Below, piece after piece: positions 53,017 through 62,320 of a stretch of 64,000 nt of DNA. Source of the stretch: Zavarzinella sp. (GTDB taxonomy: Bacteria; Planctomycetota; Planctomycetia; Gemmatales; Gemmataceae). The number at the start of each line of letters is the position of its first letter. Position 1 is the stretch's first letter. Location of the stretch: contig JAWKTI010000004.1 in assembly GCA_041399155.1 (NCBI GenBank), positions 186,001 to 250,000 of the forward strand, in the 5' to 3' direction. A model generated the notes under the pieces. It did no database searches. It saw only the letters and a program-made list of their open reading frames with translations, and was not told where the DNA came from. The position numbers and the translations under genes were made by a program.

Positions 53017-53616
53017 CTACTTCTCCATAAGGGAATTCGCTACAAGTGTAATCGAGACGGAAACGACTCCAAACACAACGGCAAGCCGTAGCCAGCAATC
53101 CGCATTTCCAGCATCAGCGAACTTTGATTTGGCTACACGGGAGACGTTCCAAATCTGGTCAAGCAGTAGATTCGTTCTGTCCTCTTGATTCAAGCCATGG
53201 CTGTAGTCACGAAACTTCTCGGTGGAGTCAAACTCGGCCACAGACTGGAAGTAGTACCATGAATGTGTACTACTGTCTGGGGCGAGACGTGGCTTGACGA
53301 TGTTCATTGCTATCCAGCCTGATCGGACTGCACAGCTGTAAAAGGCTAAGTGGCTAAGTACAAGTAACGCCGAGCAGGCCCAGTGTGGCAACTTCTGGCA
53401 CACGGTCACGAGCATTGGAATCTCGGTCAATGATGCTCCGATCAGGACGAGTACGACCGTAAGGTAGAACGTCGCCTTGGCGTCAGCGTGACCCACCCAC
53501 CCGATCACGAGATCAAGATTCTCCTTCGCCACGCTTATTTCAAGCCCTGCCTGTTCGGACTCCAAGAGTTCTTCCTGAATCTCTTCTCTTTGAAGTGCGT
53601 CGTCAGATTCGTTCAT
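53017..53616 (-). CDS. pycTM: Pycsar transmembrane effector (DUF5706)
   Basis: A 199-residue protein with a soluble N-terminal helical part (LDLVIGWVGHADAKATFYLTV), hydrophobic helices at about 47-65 and 78-97, and another at the C-terminus (LAVVFGVVSVSITLVANSLME). HADAKA...TFYLTV fits the DUF5706/Pycsar-effector family, which permeabilises the membrane when bound by cCMP or cUMP. ATG 53616 follows GAGGGAAGCC. It is the first gene of the two-gene unit. Confidence 0.9.
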   Translation of the reverse strand: MNESDDALQREEIQEELLESEQAGLEISVAKENLDLVIGWVGHADAKATFYLTVVLVLIGASLTEIPMLVTVCQKLPHWACSALLVLSHLAFYSCAVRSGWIAMNIVKPRLAPDSSTHSWYYFQSVAEFDSTEKFRDYSHGLNQEDRTNLLLDQIWNVSRVAKSKFADAGNADCWLRLAVVFGVVSVSITLVANSLMEK

Positions 53617-53837
53617 TGGCTTCCCTCATTTCGGGGTAAATAACGCTATTGTCGGAAATCGACCAAGATGCAGCAAGGGAAGTTGAATGCCCATCAGTAA
53701 GCCGGGTAGTCGCACTATAAATGACGATCTCCTCAATCTTGGCAGTCCCGTGAGAAAGAAACGCAGCAGTTCTTACGTTTAGGCGAACGTGTAGTGCATT
53801 CTCCCCCCGGAATGTAGTATTTCCTTCTTGGCAGTAG

Positions 53838-53874
53838 GCCGTCTGGGAGTCCGTTTCTCCCAGACGGCTTTTTT
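53838..53874 (+). terminator. Strong hairpin with T-run on the plus strand
   Basis: GCCGTCTGGGA (53838-53848) and TCCCAGACGGC (53858-53868) are followed by TTTTTT. It lies between the PDZ gene and the Pycsar unit (both minus strand), so it would stop plus-strand transcription best; on the minus strand it lacks a T-run. Confidence 0.75.
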
Positions 53875-53889
53875 CTGCGTTTGCTACGC

Positions 53890-54897
53890 CTACTTTGGCG
53901 TCACTTCGATCTCTTGTTTCTTCCCGAAACGCAGAACACTGAGCTTGACTGGCGAACCAATCTCACACGCTGCCAGCAGGTTTAGAGCCGTTGCAGAATC
54001 GGCGACCGCCTTGCCATCCACGGCAAGCAGGATGTCACCTTTCTTGATCCCATCTTCCTCAGTAGCACTGCCTTCGAGAACTTGCGTCACCATGACTCGG
54101 TTTCCACGCTGTCCAAGAGCCATGCCGAATGAGGCCGGAAAACTTGCTGTCACTTGAATCCTGCGGATTGCCAACGGCAACTCACCCAAGTAGCCGATGG
54201 ACAGCATCGTGTTTCGCTGGATGGCGTCGGCATTCGCACGGAAGCGGTACTCACGTTGTTCCGAACTTCCGTGTGTGATCTTGAGAAGCGTCTTGAACTC
54301 TTCTTTCGGAGCAGGCCGCTCAAAGACGGCGACAGTGTTTGGCTCGACACCCTCCTCGGGCGTGTTTGCGCCATGCAGAGAAACACCCAGCAGGTAGTTT
54401 CCCGGTGCGGTGGTCAGTTGAAGCAAACCCTCAGAATGCCCGATCAGGTCTACCTGAATCTCGAATGGTGGTCGAATCATCCGAGCAAAGGGAAGTTGAA
54501 TCCGCTGGGCCTCATTAGGAATCAGTACAAGGACACCCTCGTATCCGTCAATGTTGAGTTGCTTCTCCAGTGCAGTGCGAACCTGCGGGGGAACATACGA
54601 AGGGATCACATCGGCGATTTCCGTAATGTTCTTGAAGTCGTAGGTGACATCGAGGCGACCGTCTTCACGCTTAGAGACCGTCGCCTTGCCGAAGACTTTC
54701 AGACTGACGTGTTCGGAGGACGACGATTCAGGCTGCTTTTCTACAGGACGGCTATCGACGGTCAACACGCCTGCGCCCTTGTCATCAACAGCAAGACGAA
54801 CCGAAGTGAAGGTGGTGGCATCATCCCCAACGGCGGTCAGAACAGGTACGGCGGCGAAAAACAAAGCGAATGAGAAAACAGCGGTGACATGCTTCAT
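53890..54897 (-). CDS. Secreted PDZ-domain protein
   Basis: A 335-residue protein from ATG 54897 after AGGAGTCAAATTG. An N-terminal signal peptide (KHVTAVFSFALFFAAVPVLTA) is followed by an unassigned region, and the C-terminal 80 residues form a PDZ domain (FGMALGQRGNRVMVTQVLEGSATEEDGIKKGDILLAVDGKAV). The protease catalytic triad of Deg-type enzymes is absent. PDZ proteins of this type are common in planctomycete genomes and probably sit in the envelope. Confidence 0.83.
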   Translation of the reverse strand: MKHVTAVFSFALFFAAVPVLTAVGDDATTFTSVRLAVDDKGAGVLTVDSRPVEKQPESSSSEHVSLKVFGKATVSKREDGRLDVTYDFKNITEIADVIPSYVPPQVRTALEKQLNIDGYEGVLVLIPNEAQRIQLPFARMIRPPFEIQVDLIGHSEGLLQLTTAPGNYLLGVSLHGANTPEEGVEPNTVAVFERPAPKEEFKTLLKITHGSSEQREYRFRANADAIQRNTMLSIGYLGELPLAIRRIQVTASFPASFGMALGQRGNRVMVTQVLEGSATEEDGIKKGDILLAVDGKAVADSATALNLLAACEIGSPVKLSVLRFGKKQEIEVTPK

Positions 54898-54981
54898 CAA
54901 TTTGACTCCTGTGGTTGAGATTTCTTAGTAGTGGTTTGGTCGTTCACAGAAAGTGCCCTCTGGCATCCAAAGCCGATGAAG

Positions 54982-55896
54982 TCACTGGACAGTCTCAAAT
55001 GACAACGAAGTCTGCTCTTCCCCCAATACGATAATGGGATTGCGGAATCGCATCTCAGCATTCTGCGGAAACATAACGATGTGGCCGGTTGTCGTCTGCG
55101 CCTTCGCAACGGCGTTGACCGTCGTGCCGTTGATCTTCACGGTCACGTTCCGATGCTGGTCACAGGTAATCTCCAGCTTATTCCAGTCCGAGACATTCAG
55201 GGTGGGTTTGCGTAACGCAACAACCTTTCTCTGATCCCGCAACTGCCCCAGAGGAAGTTCAACCTTGAAGTCGGGTTTGGGGAGAACGAGTTCTCCAATG
55301 TTCGCCGGTGCGAGCTTCACCTCGATTCCAAACGGATACAGTTCACGAAAGTCTTTCGCTTTGGGATTCGGAAGGCTGGAAGCAACGCTTACAAATGGGC
55401 CACCAACGATCTTTTCAGAGTCGTATTGGTACTCGACTGAGAAGGTGAACTCGGAGTAATCTCGGAGCGAAGCCAGACAGTAACCGTTGACCTTTCCTTG
55501 GCAGACAAGCGAACCGTCACGGGTAATGATGATGGCTCGATCAGGGTCGATGCCTTTGTTGAACACATCGTAGAACTTCCAACCGTTGCCTCCACTGCCT
55601 GCTGCTTCGATCTTGGTAACGACACCCAAGTCGTCGTGATACTCGATGGTCGCTTTATCCCCCGGTAGAACTGCCGAGACATCAGCCTCCTTACCGGCAA
55701 CCGAAATCGTTGCTTTGCGGCTGATGTCGAGTTGCAGTGCTTTTCCGCTTTGAGTAACAGTGATCGTTCGAGCCTCGGGATCAACAGTGGTGATCTCAAC
55801 CTCGACTTTCTTGACCTGAGCATGAGCAGGCAGTGTCATGATCGCATGAACGGTCACAACGAGAGAAAGGGCGAGTAACTTGCGAAGTAGCTTCAT
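54982..55896 (-). CDS. Secreted DUF1080-like (3-keto-disaccharide hydrolase-like) protein
   Basis: A 304-residue protein with a clear signal peptide (LLRKLLALSLVVTVHAIMTLPAHA). Residues about 120-300 (SLRDYSEFTFSVEYQYDSE, LNVSDWNKLEITCDQHRNVTVKINGTTVN) are a concanavalin-like fold of the DUF1080 type abundant in planctomycetes. The N-terminal part has a beta-barrel-like region (VEVEITTVDPEARTITVTQ). Substrate unknown; glycan binding or hydrolysis is the known family theme. Confidence 0.8.
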   Translation of the reverse strand: MKLLRKLLALSLVVTVHAIMTLPAHAQVKKVEVEITTVDPEARTITVTQSGKALQLDISRKATISVAGKEADVSAVLPGDKATIEYHDDLGVVTKIEAAGSGGNGWKFYDVFNKGIDPDRAIIITRDGSLVCQGKVNGYCLASLRDYSEFTFSVEYQYDSEKIVGGPFVSVASSLPNPKAKDFRELYPFGIEVKLAPANIGELVLPKPDFKVELPLGQLRDQRKVVALRKPTLNVSDWNKLEITCDQHRNVTVKINGTTVNAVAKAQTTTGHIVMFPQNAEMRFRNPIIVLGEEQTSLSFETVQ

Positions 55897-56016
55897 TCGA
55901 TGGACTCCTGTGGTTTGGGGTTGGTGTCGTGATCTGATTGTTCACAGCAGATGCCTTGTGGCATCCAGTGGACTGAGCGAGACCCGAGCCGAATGCGGCT
56001 CAAAAAAGTCGCAATT

Positions 56017-57135
56017 TCAACGCCTCTCGATCTTCAGAGCCTTATTGCCCGTGTTTAACTTGCCCTGCTCACAAAGGAATGTGACGACGAGATCATCGGC
56101 CTTTTGGATGTTGGGAATCTCCAGTTCTTCAGGCACTCGCACGTTGACATTGAAGAGTCCGCTCCCGTGGTACACGTCCAATTCCAAGACGGTCATCCGA
56201 CCCGTACTGCGACTTCGCAGACCGCCTCCGATCCATTCGCACTCGAATCTTACGGCTTTGCCTTTATAGTCGGCGGTGTTGTCGAGAAAGTCTGCTCGCT
56301 CCGACTTGTCCAAAGTGATGGGGTTGCTTGCAGCACGAGCCAAGGCTTCTTGTTCCTCCTGCTTGCGTCTATCCTCTTCTAATCGTTGGCGTTCCGCCTC
56401 TTGCTCTCTGCGGATGTCCGCCAGCAATTGCCGACCGGCCTCAGTTTCGACGAGTGGTATGACTGAGGACGACGAGGAAAGGCGGTTCAGCTTTTCGAGA
56501 ATCTGCTTCGCTTCTTGCTCTCGCCCCTCTTGGGCTAGTTGATCGATGACTCGTCCGTAGGCCAGTGATTCTTGATCGTCGGGAATGAATGGCCCTCGTT
56601 CGGTGATGACGGACTGGTAAATGGCGACTGCTTCGGTGTGCTTGCCTTGTTCCCAGAGCGTGGCTGCTTCTGCAATTTCTTTGCGGGCCGCACTCGTCTG
56701 CGTGACTGTCAGGAAGATGCCACCGATGACCATGATGCCCACAACGCAAGCTCCGATAACCACCCACTTTTTGGAGATTCTCGGATTCGTTGAACTGCCA
56801 GTGTTTCCAGCTTGCTTCTTCCATAGCAAGTAGACGCCAAGAGGCCAGAAGAGGAGGAACAACAGGGCGATCACAGCCGGATGCTCCCAGATGGATGGAG
56901 CATCATCAGGCGATTTTCTCTTGACCACAGGGGGAGGCGAGGATGCGGCTGAGGGCTGAGGTTGTTCAGGCAAGAGGCCCTTGACCGTGCCTGCCTTTCT
57001 CCATTCCTTCATGTCCTCACGCCAGACGAGATCGTCTGATGCAAGCTGCCCGTTCTTGGCGAGTTCTTTCAGTTGAGCGGCGGTGACAGGCCCGTGCTTC
57101 TCACCGCCTTTTGCATAATGCCAGTTCTTCGACAT
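56017..57135 (-). CDS. GYF_2-domain membrane protein
   Basis: A 372-residue protein from ATG 57135 after AGGAACAAAATC. Residues 1-50 form a GYF_2 domain (NWHYAKGGEKHGPVTAAQLKELAKNGQLASDD, then WREDMKEWRKA). Two hydrophobic helices lie near 92-112 and 128-148, followed by a tetratricopeptide-like helical and coiled-coil region (EAATLWEQGKHTEAVAIYQSV) and a C-terminal beta domain. GYF_2 proteins are widespread in planctomycetes, probably for proline-peptide binding at the membrane. It follows the 57146 gene closely. Confidence 0.8.
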   Translation of the reverse strand: MSKNWHYAKGGEKHGPVTAAQLKELAKNGQLASDDLVWREDMKEWRKAGTVKGLLPEQPQPSAASSPPPVVKRKSPDDAPSIWEHPAVIALLFLLFWPLGVYLLWKKQAGNTGSSTNPRISKKWVVIGACVVGIMVIGGIFLTVTQTSAARKEIAEAATLWEQGKHTEAVAIYQSVITERGPFIPDDQESLAYGRVIDQLAQEGREQEAKQILEKLNRLSSSSSVIPLVETEAGRQLLADIRREQEAERQRLEEDRRKQEEQEALARAASNPITLDKSERADFLDNTADYKGKAVRFECEWIGGGLRSRSTGRMTVLELDVYHGSGLFNVNVRVPEELEIPNIQKADDLVVTFLCEQGKLNTGNKALKIERR

Positions 57136-57145
57136 GATTTTGTTC

Positions 57146-58012
57146 CTAGAGTTCGTTGAGTTGGGTTTCCAAGCCGTTGATTTGTTCGTCGATAACAGAG
57201 AGTTGGTAATTGATGGGACTGTTGTACTTTTCCTCCAGTTCTGCCCGAGTTCGATGGATCGTGACCGCAGCAACGATTACGGCGATGACCAACGGAACGA
57301 CCATGAAGGTCGCAAGTGCCAAAACCGGCACCATGGCGATCCATGCCCACGACGGGACGTTGGGTTTGACTTCGTTGAACAGATCGTTGGCGGCGAAGGC
57401 GTATGTGATCGACTTGCGACTTGATTCAATTTCAGCCCGATGCGTCTGAAGCTGGCTGAGCCGTGCCTCGATCTTCTGCTGATTGGCAATTCGTTTGGTT
57501 TCTTGCTTCTTGGCCCACTCGATGGCTTCCTGAACTTCCGAATCTTCGAGAAGCCTTTCGGTGAGCCGATGGACGTTGGCCATGACTTTCTGAAACGCCG
57601 CCTTATTGTCCCTGCCTCGAATAGTGGCTGTGTCGATGCCGTCCTCCTCGACTTGTGCCAAAACACTCTGGAGCAGGAAGTAACGGGTGGAGGCTGGTAC
57701 ATCGGACTTGGCCGAGAACTTCTCGACGAGCTTCTCAGTCTGAAAGATGAACTCTTCGAGGTACTGCTGGAGTTGTTCCCGGTTGAGAAGTTCCTGCTGG
57801 ACGGCGAGAGCGTTGGCGTTCTGCTGTTTCACCTCTTCCATCTGATCGTGAATGTCAGACTGTACGGCCAGTTGTGCGGCCATCATGCCCGTATGAACGA
57901 TGTTCCATGTATTGTCGTTAGCCCGTTTGCGAGCCATCTCACGCAGGATTTCCGATTGAGGATCGGGAGGATCGTTGAATCCTCCGACCGAACGTAGTGG
58001 TTGCAGCGTCAT
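57146..58012 (-). CDS. Coiled-coil membrane protein, 288 aa
   Basis: ATG 58012 after GGGAGACTTTGG. A long coiled coil from about residue 50 to 200 (QLAVQSDIHDQMEEVKQQNANALAVQQELLNREQLQQYLEEF) precedes a membrane helix or two near 220-250 (AMVPVLALATFMVVPLVIAVIVAAV). Family not recognised. It is 10 bases before the GYF_2 gene and is preceded by a minus-strand motif copy at 58044-58058. Confidence 0.7.
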   Translation of the reverse strand: MTLQPLRSVGGFNDPPDPQSEILREMARKRANDNTWNIVHTGMMAAQLAVQSDIHDQMEEVKQQNANALAVQQELLNREQLQQYLEEFIFQTEKLVEKFSAKSDVPASTRYFLLQSVLAQVEEDGIDTATIRGRDNKAAFQKVMANVHRLTERLLEDSEVQEAIEWAKKQETKRIANQQKIEARLSQLQTHRAEIESSRKSITYAFAANDLFNEVKPNVPSWAWIAMVPVLALATFMVVPLVIAVIVAAVTIHRTRAELEEKYNSPINYQLSVIDEQINGLETQLNEL

Positions 58013-58043
58013 CCAAAGTCTCCCGTGGTGAGGTGTTTATTGA

Positions 58044-58058
58044 TTCGTGAACCATCAG
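58044..58058 (-). promoter_or_regulatory. GGCACCCC repeat motif, copy 13 (minus strand)
   Basis: On the minus strand GAGGCACCCCCTGAT, 31 bases before ATG 58012 of the coiled-coil membrane protein. Orientation follows the gene. Confidence 0.75.
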
Positions 58059-58196
58059 GGGGTGCCTCTACTGAGAGCCTGAGCGAGACCGCTGAGCGAA
58101 CCGGCTCAAATTTTCTGAGCCGGTTTTGAGATGAATCTCGCTAAAACGAATGGCGGATGCGTTCGGTTGACTTGTCACGATCGGTAGAATGGCGGC

Positions 58197-58784
58197 ATGA
58201 CTGGCCACACGACACAACTGCAAAATCTGATTGACCTTGCGACAAAGGGCGACAACTCGGCGTGGGAAGCGACCTTACAACATGCCTGCGACCGGCTGAG
58301 ATCGCTGGCGAGTCGGATGATGCGCACAAATCAACGAGTACGACGATGGGCCGAGACCGACGATGTGCTGCAAAACTCGTTGATCCGGCTACACCGGTCA
58401 TTGTCCGAGGTACGTCCAGAGTCCTCCCGGCAGTTCTACGGGCTGGCAACTACGCACATGCGTCGGGAACTGATCGATCTCGCTCGAAAGCACTTTGGAG
58501 CAGAAGGACTCGGTGCGAATCACCACACGGATGGAGGCATCGCCTCAGAGAACAAGCCGAACACTGCTGAACCCGAGACCATCGAGGCTTGGGTGAAGTT
58601 CCACGAGCAAGTCGAAGCTTTGCCGGATCAAGAACGAGAAGTCGTCAACCTGCTTTGGTACGAAGAGATGACACAGCCCGAGGCCGCCGATGTGTTGGGC
58701 GTCTCGCTGGCGACGGTGAAACGACGCTGGCAGGCGGCTCGACTTCGATTGAGTGAATGTCTGAATGGAGAGGATTTTCAGTGA
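58197..58784 (+). CDS. ECF sigma factor
   Basis: A 195-residue ECF sigma of the type common in planctomycetes. Region 2 is around residues 60-85 (VLQNSLIRLHRSL) and region 4 is LPDQEREVVNLLWYEEMTQPEAADVLGVSLATVKRRW near 140-180. No anti-sigma gene is adjacent; instead the stop overlaps the start of a Ser/Thr kinase (GTGA at 58781), so the kinase is translationally coupled and may control it by phosphorylation. Its promoter targets cannot be seen here. Confidence 0.92.
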   Translation: MTGHTTQLQNLIDLATKGDNSAWEATLQHACDRLRSLASRMMRTNQRVRRWAETDDVLQNSLIRLHRSLSEVRPESSRQFYGLATTHMRRELIDLARKHFGAEGLGANHHTDGGIASENKPNTAEPETIEAWVKFHEQVEALPDQEREVVNLLWYEEMTQPEAADVLGVSLATVKRRWQAARLRLSECLNGEDFQ

Positions 58785-61027
58785 GTGATGATGAGAAGAT
58801 CAGCGACCTGCTTCTTCTGTGGGAAGAGGCCCAAGAACGAGGTGAAGACCTCGACGCTGAGATTCTCTGCGCTGACTATCCCGAACTGATCGAACTTGTG
58901 CGGAAGCGGATCACCGCCCTACGACGCATGGATTGGATGACCCGGCCACGATCCGATACACCTGATCCAAAAGTTGGAACGACGCTGGCCTCTCGCTACC
59001 GAATCGATGAACTCGTCGGTGAAGGTGGACACGGAAAAGTCTACCGTGGCTTCGACCCTGAACTTCAACGTCCGGTCGCTATCAAGCTGCCGAACGACCG
59101 CAGGCTGAACACGAGCGACCTTCTCGAAGAAGCACGCAAGGTCGCCCGGCTGCGACACCCCGGCATCGTCACCGTGTACGACGTGGGGCAGCACGAAGGA
59201 GGGCCGTTTATCGTCAGCGACTTCGTATCCGGCACGACGCTCTGCGCAGCCGGGCCACATACTCCACAACAAGCTGCTGCTCTCATTGCCGAGATCGCAG
59301 AGAGTCTTCACGCTGCTCACGAACAGGGATTCATCCACCGAGACATCAAACCGGCGAACATCCTGATCGACCAGCAGGGCCGACCGTTACTGACTGATTT
59401 CGGAATTGCCACCGCACTTGAAGAATCCCAGACGCAGATCACTGGCACACTGTCCTACATGGCACCAGAGCAACTGGGAGAAGAACCGCCTGTCGGCGAT
59501 CCTCGCACAGACATCTGGTCGCTTGGCATCGTGCTGTATGAACTTCTCACTGGGAAACTCCCATTCGATAACATCTCGCCTGCGAAATTGTGCGAACAGA
59601 TCAGAAACCATGTGCCGCTCCCACCAAGAGGAATCCACTCGGACATCCCGCCTGCGCTGGAAGCCATCGTCTTGAAGTGTTTAGCAAAAGCCCCGGAAGA
59701 ACGGTACGAGACAGCCGAGCAATTGGCTCATGAACTTCGCACAGTGCAGCGGAAACGACTGAGTTTACTACCGTTGCTCCTTGGCCTGATCGTACTTGTC
59801 CCATTGGTCATCTTTGGGGGGATCAGCGGTTTCGACTGGTCGAACGATTCAACAAAGACAACCGCTGAACAGGCACATCAGGTCGAAGGCATGTACTTCG
59901 ACGGTCAGACCCGGATCGTGACACCATTGGCTCGTCTTGCTCCCTGTACACTGGAAGCTTGGGTGCGGCCAGAACACGACGCACATGCGGCGTTCGTCGG
60001 TAGTGATGTCCGAGGAGAATATGGCTTATCCCTCGGAACACACGGCGGTCGATTGTTCGCTGAACGGCTGAGCGGATCGGTCGAGACGGATGCTCGTGTC
60101 CCGTCGGGTCAGTGGTCGCACGTCGCTGTGGTTTTCAATACCGAAAGAACCACAGTGTTCCTCAATGGTGCTGAAGTTGGTGAGGGCGAGCCGACTGCCA
60201 TTTTTGGTGACGCTCCTTTCGTGGTGGGAGGCTTATCCTACGGCAGCCGAGAGCTTCAATTTCGAGGGCACATGAAATGGGTACGAATCACGGAAGGAAA
60301 TCAGTACGACCAAGACTTCTCACCACAAGAGAACTTTCAGCCAGACAACCGAACGGTGCTGCTGTACGACCTGCGAGACGTGTCGGGGAGACAAGTCATC
60401 GATCTGAGCGGAAGGGGCAACCACGGCCAACTGGAAGAATCCCCTGTCACTGCTGCTTGGCCGGAACTCACTCGTCATAACTTGCACTTCGAGGGTGGTG
60501 CGGTGATCGAGACGCCGGTGAAGACATTTCTTCCCTGCACATTGGAGGCGTGGGTTTTGCCCAAGACCTCGGACGGCATTCGTCACATTGTCGGTTCACC
60601 GTCCATGTCGCTCACGCTTCGAGGCTTCGACCTCGCTCCCGAGGGTTTCACTGGCCACGAAACGGGTGACGCCGAAGTCGAAGCTGGTCGTTGGACACAT
60701 GTAGCAGCCGTCTTCACCGAAGAGGGTACATATCTTTTCGTCGATGGGAAGAAGGTCTGGAATGCGGCGGCGTGTACTCCGAATCCCGACGAGCGATTTC
60801 TGATCGGCGGCAGCAGCACGACAAGCATCTCCGAGCAGTTCCTCGGCCAAATCCGTTGCGTGCGGATCAGCCGAGGATCACGTTTCTCGGAGAACTCCAT
60901 TCCTGACCAAGAGTTCGATGCTGACGACGAAACGGTGTTGATCTACAAGGGAGAGAATGTCGAAGGATTGAATGTGTTCGACACGAGTGGGATGGGGAAC
61001 GATGGGCGGTGGGTCGTCATCGATTGA
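58781..61027 (+). CDS. Ser/Thr protein kinase with LamG-like sensor domains
   Basis: A 748-residue membrane kinase. GTG 58781 is chosen because GGAGAGG lies just before it and it overlaps the sigma stop; an in-frame ATG 58757 is the alternative. The cytoplasmic kinase domain has the glycine loop GEGGHGKVYRGF near 80, Lys in PVAIKLP, HRDIKPAN near 186 and DFGIA. A membrane helix (SLLPLLLGLIVLVPLVIFGGI) is near 326-348, then two LamG-like (concanavalin) repeats, each with TLEAWV and YDLRD or VIDTS-type ends. The extracellular lectin-like part probably senses sugar or cell-surface ligands. Confidence 0.9.
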   Translation: MSDDEKISDLLLLWEEAQERGEDLDAEILCADYPELIELVRKRITALRRMDWMTRPRSDTPDPKVGTTLASRYRIDELVGEGGHGKVYRGFDPELQRPVAIKLPNDRRLNTSDLLEEARKVARLRHPGIVTVYDVGQHEGGPFIVSDFVSGTTLCAAGPHTPQQAAALIAEIAESLHAAHEQGFIHRDIKPANILIDQQGRPLLTDFGIATALEESQTQITGTLSYMAPEQLGEEPPVGDPRTDIWSLGIVLYELLTGKLPFDNISPAKLCEQIRNHVPLPPRGIHSDIPPALEAIVLKCLAKAPEERYETAEQLAHELRTVQRKRLSLLPLLLGLIVLVPLVIFGGISGFDWSNDSTKTTAEQAHQVEGMYFDGQTRIVTPLARLAPCTLEAWVRPEHDAHAAFVGSDVRGEYGLSLGTHGGRLFAERLSGSVETDARVPSGQWSHVAVVFNTERTTVFLNGAEVGEGEPTAIFGDAPFVVGGLSYGSRELQFRGHMKWVRITEGNQYDQDFSPQENFQPDNRTVLLYDLRDVSGRQVIDLSGRGNHGQLEESPVTAAWPELTRHNLHFEGGAVIETPVKTFLPCTLEAWVLPKTSDGIRHIVGSPSMSLTLRGFDLAPEGFTGHETGDAEVEAGRWTHVAAVFTEEGTYLFVDGKKVWNAAACTPNPDERFLIGGSSTTSISEQFLGQIRCVRISRGSRFSENSIPDQEFDADDETVLIYKGENVEGLNVFDTSGMGNDGRWVVID

Positions 61028-61087
61028 AGATGCAAATACTGGAACAGCGAGTTCCCAGCCTTTCTCCCATCGTCCCGCAAGTCACGT

Positions 61088-61498
61088 TCATTCTTCCTTC
61101 AATTCGCCGAAGTGCGCCACGATGAGGCCGACCGCACCGTCAGGGCCATAGCCGTAATCTGGTGTGTTTACCACGATCCGAATGGCTCGTTCCAACCATT
61201 CTCGAAACCGAGCCAAGTCTGGCTTTTTCCCATAGAGTTCGATACAGAGAGGAGCGACGTAGCGGTGGCAAGGACTATCGCTGACGCTTTCCATCAGCAG
61301 GTCATGTTGATCCCAAAGGGCTTGGTTCATGTCGGCATAGACGCTGGCCTCGGCTTCAATCGTCGTCCACGTCTCGGACTCGCAGTTCCAGTAGACAGGA
61401 TTTCGCAGGACATCGCCTTTGACGATCCGGTAGCGAGGAAACTCGTCACTTCCAATTTTGACGAGCGACAGAATTGGTGGGGTTGGGTTTTTACTCAT
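61088..61498 (-). CDS. Hypothetical protein, 136 aa
   Basis: ATG 61498 after GGAGATCAAGA, overlapping the stop of the next upstream gene by 4 bases. It has beta-rich N-terminal segments (SLVKIGSDEFPRYRIVKGDVL) and a helical C-terminus (ARFREWLERAIRIVV). No family recognised. It belongs to the minus-strand pair with 61495-61740. Confidence 0.58.
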   Translation of the reverse strand: MSKNPTPPILSLVKIGSDEFPRYRIVKGDVLRNPVYWNCESETWTTIEAEASVYADMNQALWDQHDLLMESVSDSPCHRYVAPLCIELYGKKPDLARFREWLERAIRIVVNTPDYGYGPDGAVGLIVAHFGELKEE

Positions 61499-61740
61499 TC
61501 TTGATCTCCTTCGGGATGCTCTGGTATGAACTCACCACCGTTGAGAACAGCGGATCGCTCGATGACTCTTGGTAAGTCCTCGGCCAGACGGTGCGGATTT
61601 CTGATCGCCAGATTGACGATGCCCTGCCCAGTTACACGGATGGTCAGGAATAAGACCGGCAGTGGTTCGTCATTGATCGGACAGTCGGCAATGCCAGAAT
61701 CCAGCGAAAGGACTTCGCAGTCGCTCACGTCCATTTGCAT
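61495..61740 (-). CDS. Hypothetical small protein, 81 aa
   Basis: The start is set at ATG 61740 because GGAGGATCATCTC precedes it and it places the motif 44 bases upstream, in line with the other copies; the ATG at 61779 would lie only 5 bases from the motif. A short alpha/beta protein (LPVLFLTIRVTGQGIVNLAIRNP). No family known. Confidence 0.55.
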   Translation of the reverse strand: MQMDVSDCEVLSLDSGIADCPINDEPLPVLFLTIRVTGQGIVNLAIRNPHRLAEDLPRVIERSAVLNGGEFIPEHPEGDQE

Positions 61741-61784
61741 GAGATGATCCTCCAGTTCTCGTGGAAAGTTGAAAATCATCTCGT

Positions 61785-61799
61785 ACTAGGGGGTGCCTC
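61785..61799 (-). promoter_or_regulatory. GGCACCCC repeat motif, copy 14 (minus strand)
   Basis: On the minus strand GAGGCACCCCCTAGT (consensus form), 44 bases before the start at 61740. It directly follows the zinc-ribbon gene on the same strand. Confidence 0.8.
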
Positions 61800-62286
61800 A
61801 CTCGGGCCGAGGATGATTTCCACACTCGGCGCAACGAGTGAACTGGCCGAGGACAATCGAACCGCACTGACCACATCGCCATCGACCAAATCCGCAAGCT
61901 CGGCATGACTTTCGGGGATCAGACATGCCCGCTCCGCAGCGGCGACAAAGCCATCGAGTCGCAGGCTCTTCACTGCCGGTCATCTTGACTTGCTCGGAAT
62001 CGGTGTTGAAGGGCGCTGGGCATCCGACATCGATCCACGGATCGCCACCGCTCGCACGGAACTTCTGGTAATCCTCGTCGTCGCCGAAGAGTCCCCAGAA
62101 AACGAGCCGGTGAGCCATCCATTGGAAGCCATTGAAGAGCAGAACGGCGCCCCAAACGAGCAGCGATAGACACGACAATGAGATCGCACCGACCAGAACG
62201 GCTGGAATGCCGATTGGAAGAGACAGCAAGAAGGCGACGACCCAGAATCGAATGAGAACGGAGTAGGCAGAAGTGCGTCGTGACAT
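61798..62286 (-). CDS. Membrane-anchored double zinc-ribbon protein
   Basis: A 162-residue protein. Two hydrophobic helices near residues 10-33 and 33-55 (VLIRFWVVAFLLSLPIGIPAVLVGA, CLSLLVWGAVLLFNGF) anchor it, and the C-terminal half has paired CxxC motifs (CRRCG, CRACG, CGQCG, CAECG) that form two zinc ribbons. The protein partner is unknown. It is preceded by a motif copy 34 bases upstream. Confidence 0.72.
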   Translation of the reverse strand: MSRRTSAYSVLIRFWVVAFLLSLPIGIPAVLVGAISLSCLSLLVWGAVLLFNGFQWMAHRLVFWGLFGDDEDYQKFRASGGDPWIDVGCPAPFNTDSEQVKMTGSEEPATRWLCRRCGAGMSDPRKSCRACGFGRWRCGQCGSIVLGQFTRCAECGNHPRPE

Positions 62287-62320
62287 GTGTGTCTCCCAGT
62301 TTGAGGTCGAAACTGGAAGC

